DNA from: Nocardia alba NBRC 108234
GTDB taxonomy: Bacteria; Actinomycetota; Actinomycetes; Mycobacteriales; Mycobacteriaceae
Length of the DNA stretch: 64,000 nt
NCBI RefSeq assembly: GCF_001612665.1
Contig: NZ_BDAX01000039.1
Location: 1-64,000, forward strand
Direction of reading: 5' to 3'
The position numbers and the translations under genes are program-made. Shown here piece after piece: positions 61,060 to 64,000 of this stretch (positions within the stretch are counted from its first letter, which is position 1; the number at the start of each line of letters is the position of its first letter). The notes under the pieces are model-generated. The model was not told where the DNA came from. It did no database searches and saw only the letters and a list, made by a program, of their open reading frames with translations.

Positions 61060-61400
61060 GCCTCGACCCCGCTATCGCCGCCCGCCTCAAGCGCACCGAG
61101 GACGGACTGATCGCCGCGATCGCGCAGGAGAAGGCCACCGGCGACGTGCTGATGATGGCCTGGATGGACGACGAGGCGCTGGCCCGCACGCTGGAAACCC
61201 GCAAGGCGACCTACTATTCGCGTTCGCGTCAGCAGTACTGGATCAAGGGCGAGACCTCCGGGCACACCCAGTACGTGCACGAGGTGCGCCTGGATTGTGA
61301 CGGCGACACGCTGCTGTTGATCGTCGATCAGGAGGGCGCGGCGTGCCACACCGGCACCCACACCTGCTTCGACGCCGACCTCCTGCTCGCCGCCGGCTAG
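61056..61400 (+). CDS. hisI: phosphoribosyl-AMP cyclohydrolase
   Basis: Zinc enzyme (114 aa) opening the purine ring of PR-AMP, the third histidine step; single-function, without a HisE domain. Zinc cysteines C81, C97 and C104 (LDCDGD, ACHTGTHTC) and the VLMMAWMDDEAL and YYSRSRQQYWIKGETSGHTQ segments are intact. The ATG shares bases with the pucR stop (ATGA), and the 3' end overlaps the convergent marR stop by four bases. Confidence 0.94.
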   Translation: MSLDPAIAARLKRTEDGLIAAIAQEKATGDVLMMAWMDDEALARTLETRKATYYSRSRQQYWIKGETSGHTQYVHEVRLDCDGDTLLLIVDQEGAACHTGTHTCFDADLLLAAG

Positions 61401-61864
61401 TCGCCGTCCTCGACCAGGATTCGCCGCAGCCGGTCGGACAGCGTTTCCCCGAGTACCGCGAGCTGGGCTGTCTGCTGCGCGGTGAGACCGTCGAGAACGA
61501 GCGCGCGCACGGCGTCCACATAGCCGGGGGCCGCCTCGATCACTTTCTCGAAACCCGCGTCGGTGAGGACCGCGTACACCCCGCGTCTGCCGGGGGTGGT
61601 GTCGCGCCGCGCCCAGCCGAGGCGTTCCAGCTTCGAGACCACATGCGACAACCGCGATAGCGACGCATTTGCCTTGTGGGCGAGATCACTCAGCTGCAGG
61701 CGGTGGCCCGCCTCCTCGGACAGCAGGCTGAGCACGCGGAATTCGAAATGGGTGAGCCCGGACTCGCGTTGCAGCCGGGTATCGAGTGCGCTGGGAATTC
61801 GGGTCATGAGCGCGACGACCGCGTGCCATGCGCGTTGTTCGACAGGGTCGAGCCACTGGGTCAT
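61397..61864 (-). CDS. MarR-family regulator
   Basis: Winged-helix regulator (155 aa). LTHFEFRVLSLLSEEAGHRL near residue 37 leads into the recognition helix ASLSRLSHVVSKLERLGWAR near 67-86, and the wing is RRDTTPGRRGVYAVLTDAG. It has only N- and C-terminal dimer helices beyond this, and no Cys, so it is not an OhrR-type redox sensor. Target unknown; the neighbouring membrane protein and peroxiredoxin genes are candidates by position. Confidence 0.85.
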   Translation of the reverse strand: MTQWLDPVEQRAWHAVVALMTRIPSALDTRLQRESGLTHFEFRVLSLLSEEAGHRLQLSDLAHKANASLSRLSHVVSKLERLGWARRDTTPGRRGVYAVLTDAGFEKVIEAAPGYVDAVRALVLDGLTAQQTAQLAVLGETLSDRLRRILVEDGD

Positions 61865-62008
61865 CGACGGTACTGCCTCGCGGCCGGACAGCGGACATGG
61901 TGGAGTGAGGCGCGCACAGTAAAGAGTTTGCCACGACGTCGCTGCGGCGTCCGCGAGTTGGTGGTGGTGGTGAGGTCACTCACATCGTCGCGGGACTGCC
62001 GGTGAGGG

Positions 62009-62575
62009 TCAGTGGTCGCCGGTCATCGGCGGTGTCGTCGGCGGGGGCTGTGCGGCGGTCGTGGATCGGCGACGGCTGAATCCGCGCCTGCCCATCAGGG
62101 CGAGCACCAGCGCGAACAGCACCGCCGCGATGATGGCGCCGACCAGACAGGCGCCGCGGAACGCGGGAGCGTCGACGTCCAGAATGCGCTGACCGGCGTG
62201 TGCGGCATTGTTGCCGCCGAGCACGATCGTCAACGTCATCAGATTCGGCAGCGAGCACACCAGCGCGACGATCACCGCCGCGCCCGCCATGAACTTGCCG
62301 CCCTTGCGCTTCCATACCCACACCGCGAATACCAGCAGCAACAGTGGCACCAGGGTGAATACGAACCCGTACACCAGGCCCCACCAGATGCCCGAGCTGA
62401 AACTGCCGTGCACGGTGCCTGCCAGCCGCTGCGCCCACCATCGGGGGATGAAGGAGGACAGGATGACATAGGCGAGCACCAGCACCACCGCCGTGGCGAC
62501 CGCGCCGATCGCCCGGTTACGCCAGACGACGGCGGTGGACTTCTGACTGCTCGACTGCACCTCGCCGGTTGTCAT
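62009..62575 (-). CDS. small multi-pass membrane protein
   Basis: Unrecognised membrane protein (188 aa) with four hydrophobic segments (about 22-44, 62-88, 94-116, 142-164). It has conserved-looking aromatic motifs IPRWWAQRLAGTVHGSFSSG near residue 43-62 and a Pro/Thr-rich cytoplasmic tail. Similar 'permease' annotations exist for actinobacterial homologues, but I cannot assign transport. Confidence 0.6.
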   Translation of the reverse strand: MTTGEVQSSSQKSTAVVWRNRAIGAVATAVVLVLAYVILSSFIPRWWAQRLAGTVHGSFSSGIWWGLVYGFVFTLVPLLLLVFAVWVWKRKGGKFMAGAAVIVALVCSLPNLMTLTIVLGGNNAAHAGQRILDVDAPAFRGACLVGAIIAAVLFALVLALMGRRGFSRRRSTTAAQPPPTTPPMTGDH

Positions 62576-62641
62576 CCGCCCAGCGTAGGTGCGGCGATTC
62601 GCCGGGCGTCGTTGCGTCGCCCGGCGATTCGCCGACCGGTA

Positions 62642-63112
62642 CTACTCGGCGGCGGTGCTGCGTTCGCGCAGGAAGGCCAGTGCTTCGTCGGCATGCACGG
62701 CCGCCCGCAGCTCACCGGTGACGATCTTCAGAATCGTGCGGTCGGTGTCGATGACGAAAGTGTGCCGCTTCACCGGGGCGAGTTTGCCGAGCAGCCCACG
62801 CTTCACGCCGAACGCGGCGGCCACCGCGCCGTCGGCATCGGACAGCACGGGGTAGTCCAGGCGCTGTTTGGTGGCGAAACCGGCCTGCACCTCGGTGCTG
62901 TCGGTGCTGATGCCGACACACGAGGCGCCCAGCGCGGCGAACTCGCCGCTCAGATCACGGAAGTGGCAGGCCTCGGCGGTGCACACCGGGGTGTTGGCGG
63001 CGGGATAGAAGAAGAGCACCACCGGGCCGTCGGCGAGCAAGTCGTCGAGCGAGCGGAGCTGGGCGGACTGATCGGGGAGCTCGAACTGCGGAGCGCGCTG
63101 GCCTGGCTGCAT
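62642..63112 (-). CDS. bcp: peroxiredoxin, bacterioferritin comigratory protein type
   Basis: Thiol peroxidase (156 aa). The active-site loop reads YPAANTPVCTAEAC: peroxidatic C44, resolving C49, and T41, so it follows the PrxQ/BcpB atypical two-Cys arrangement. FRDLSGEFAALGASCVGIST and the C-terminal strand-helix complete the fold. The position beside trpE equals Rv1608c (bcpB). Divergent from trpE. Confidence 0.92.
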   Translation of the reverse strand: MQPGQRAPQFELPDQSAQLRSLDDLLADGPVVLFFYPAANTPVCTAEACHFRDLSGEFAALGASCVGISTDSTEVQAGFATKQRLDYPVLSDADGAVAAAFGVKRGLLGKLAPVKRHTFVIDTDRTILKIVTGELRAAVHADEALAFLRERSTAAE

Positions 63113-63247
63113 GCCCAGACAGTAACGACCCGCGGTCCCGCGTGCGACAGGGAACGCGCGCGAGTGTAGTGATGCCGGTCACCGCGCGATTCGGCGCGGG
63201 ATCGGGTCCGCGCGCGTCGGCGGCGGCACGCCTGGGATGATGGGCCT
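63113..63247. other. 135-base divergent region bcp/trpE
   Basis: Contains both promoters. GATGAT six bases before the trpE ATG imitates the leaderless spacing seen elsewhere, though the first base is not T. I found no Trp-codon leader peptide or attenuator hairpin. Confidence 0.3.
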
Positions 63248-64000
63248 ATGCAGGGCGCGTCGACACCAACCACCACGACCCGCGAACAGTTCCGGCTGCT
63301 CGCCGCCGAGCACCGGGTCGTCCCGGTGACCCGAAAGGTACTGGCGGACTCCGAAACTCCGCTCTCGGCCTATTCCAAACTGGCGGGCGACCGGCCGGGC
63401 ACCTTCCTGTTCGAATCCGCCGAGAACGGGCGTTCGTGGTCGCGCTGGTCGTTCATCGGCGCGGGCAGCCCGTCGGCGCTGACCGTCGTCGACGGCGAGG
63501 CGGCCTGGCTCGGCACGGTGCCCGCCGACGCGCCCACCGGCGGTGACCCGCTGCGCGTGCTGCACGAGACCCTCGAATTACTGCGCACCGAACGGCTGCC
63601 CGGTCTGCCGCCGCTCACCGGTGGCATGGTCGGCTTCCTCGGCTACGACGCGGTGCGCCGGATCGAACGGCTGCCCGAGCTCGCCACCGACGACCTGCGT
63701 CTGCCCGAGCTCGTGCTCATGCTGGCCACCGATCTGGCCGCGTTCGATCACCACGAAGGCGCGATCACCCTCATCGCCAACGCGGTGAACTGGGACGGCA
63801 CCGACTCCAGGGTCGACGACGCCTACGACGACGCCGTCGCCCGGCTCGACCGGATGACCGCCGCGCTGGCCACCCCCGCGCCTTCCACGGTGTCGGTCTT
63901 CGACCGGCCGGAACCGCAGTTCCTGCGCAGGCGCACCACCGAGGAATTCGGTGCGGGCGTGCGCCGCCTGATCAAGGAGATCGAGGCGGGCGAGGCGTTC
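63248..64000 (+). CDS. trpE: anthranilate synthase component I (5' part)
   Basis: N-terminal 251 residues of TrpE, which makes anthranilate from chorismate; the gene continues past the window. Seen: SAYSKLAGDRPGTFLFESAE near residue 41-60, WSRWSFIGAG right after, and GGMVGFLGYDAVRRIERLP near 123. The FLFES segment sits where the tryptophan-feedback LLES motif occurs. The chorismate-binding C-terminal domain begins with the HTTEEF-like RRTTEEFGAGVRRLIKEIEA at the edge. Confidence 0.93.
   Translation, partial: MQGASTPTTTTREQFRLLAAEHRVVPVTRKVLADSETPLSAYSKLAGDRPGTFLFESAENGRSWSRWSFIGAGSPSALTVVDGEAAWLGTVPADAPTGGDPLRVLHETLELLRTERLPGLPPLTGGMVGFLGYDAVRRIERLPELATDDLRLPELVLMLATDLAAFDHHEGAITLIANAVNWDGTDSRVDDAYDDAVARLDRMTAALATPAPSTVSVFDRPEPQFLRRRTTEEFGAGVRRLIKEIEAGEAF

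Overview
The window is high-GC actinobacterial DNA, most likely from Nocardia or a close mycolate-containing relative (inferred, not proven). The gene order bioB - bsaP - DUF2567 ... nrtR / nadA-nadB-nadC ... hisD-hisC-hisB-hisH ... hisA-impA-hisF ... hisI ... bcpB / trpE follows, as I remember it, the Mycobacterium tuberculosis block Rv1589-Rv1609. Here that backbone is interrupted by several accessory blocks. Mycolata-type features also occur: a single-domain HisB, a HisA of the PriA type, an Mce-associated-like protein, a mycothiol-dependent-type DinB protein, a Ddn-like F420 protein and the BioQ/NrtR regulatory logic.

Layout. 0.1-4.4 kb: a xylose-type sugar ABC transporter (xylF-xylG-xylH) with a ROK repressor. 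4.5-10.4 kb: a small SRPBCC protein, then an SsuABC-type transporter overlapping an NtaA/DszA-type flavin monooxygenase and followed by an MFS exporter, probably for organosulfur scavenging. 10.5-14.9 kb: a membrane-anchored alpha/beta hydrolase, divergent bioQ/bioB with a palindromic box between them, bsaP, DUF2567 and DUF1353 proteins. 15-19.4 kb: AI-2E-type permease, a 55-residue ORF, a DrrAB-type exporter with a divergent TetR and twin operator-like repeats, and a Ddn-like protein. 19.5-24 kb: nrtR divergent from nadABC with a perfect palindrome in the shared promoter.

24-41 kb: a candidate 28-residue peptide gene, a 1264-residue HTH-nSTAND-WD40 protein, a winged-helix protein, a P-loop kinase, a fused TRAP-TAXI transporter, a secreted esterase, arylamine N-acetyltransferase, an acyltransferase-3/SGNH protein, a penicillin-binding lipoprotein and a Ser/Thr kinase. 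41-52 kb: his genes, split by a DUF3137-like/LemA pair, a DUF2786 protein, a DinB-like protein and an Mce-associated-like protein. 52-61 kb: an F420/flavin LLM oxidoreductase, an acyl-CoA dehydrogenase, a secreted Gly-rich protein, a complete branched-chain amino-acid-type ABC operon and a divergent PucR regulator whose stop codon overlaps hisI. 61-64 kb: MarR, a membrane protein, peroxiredoxin and the 5' part of trpE, which runs off the window.

A recurrent theme is leaderless transcription: many isolated genes have a TANNNT -10 hexamer exactly 6-7 bases before the start codon. I saw no rRNA, tRNA, CRISPR array, insertion sequence, integrase or phage gene.
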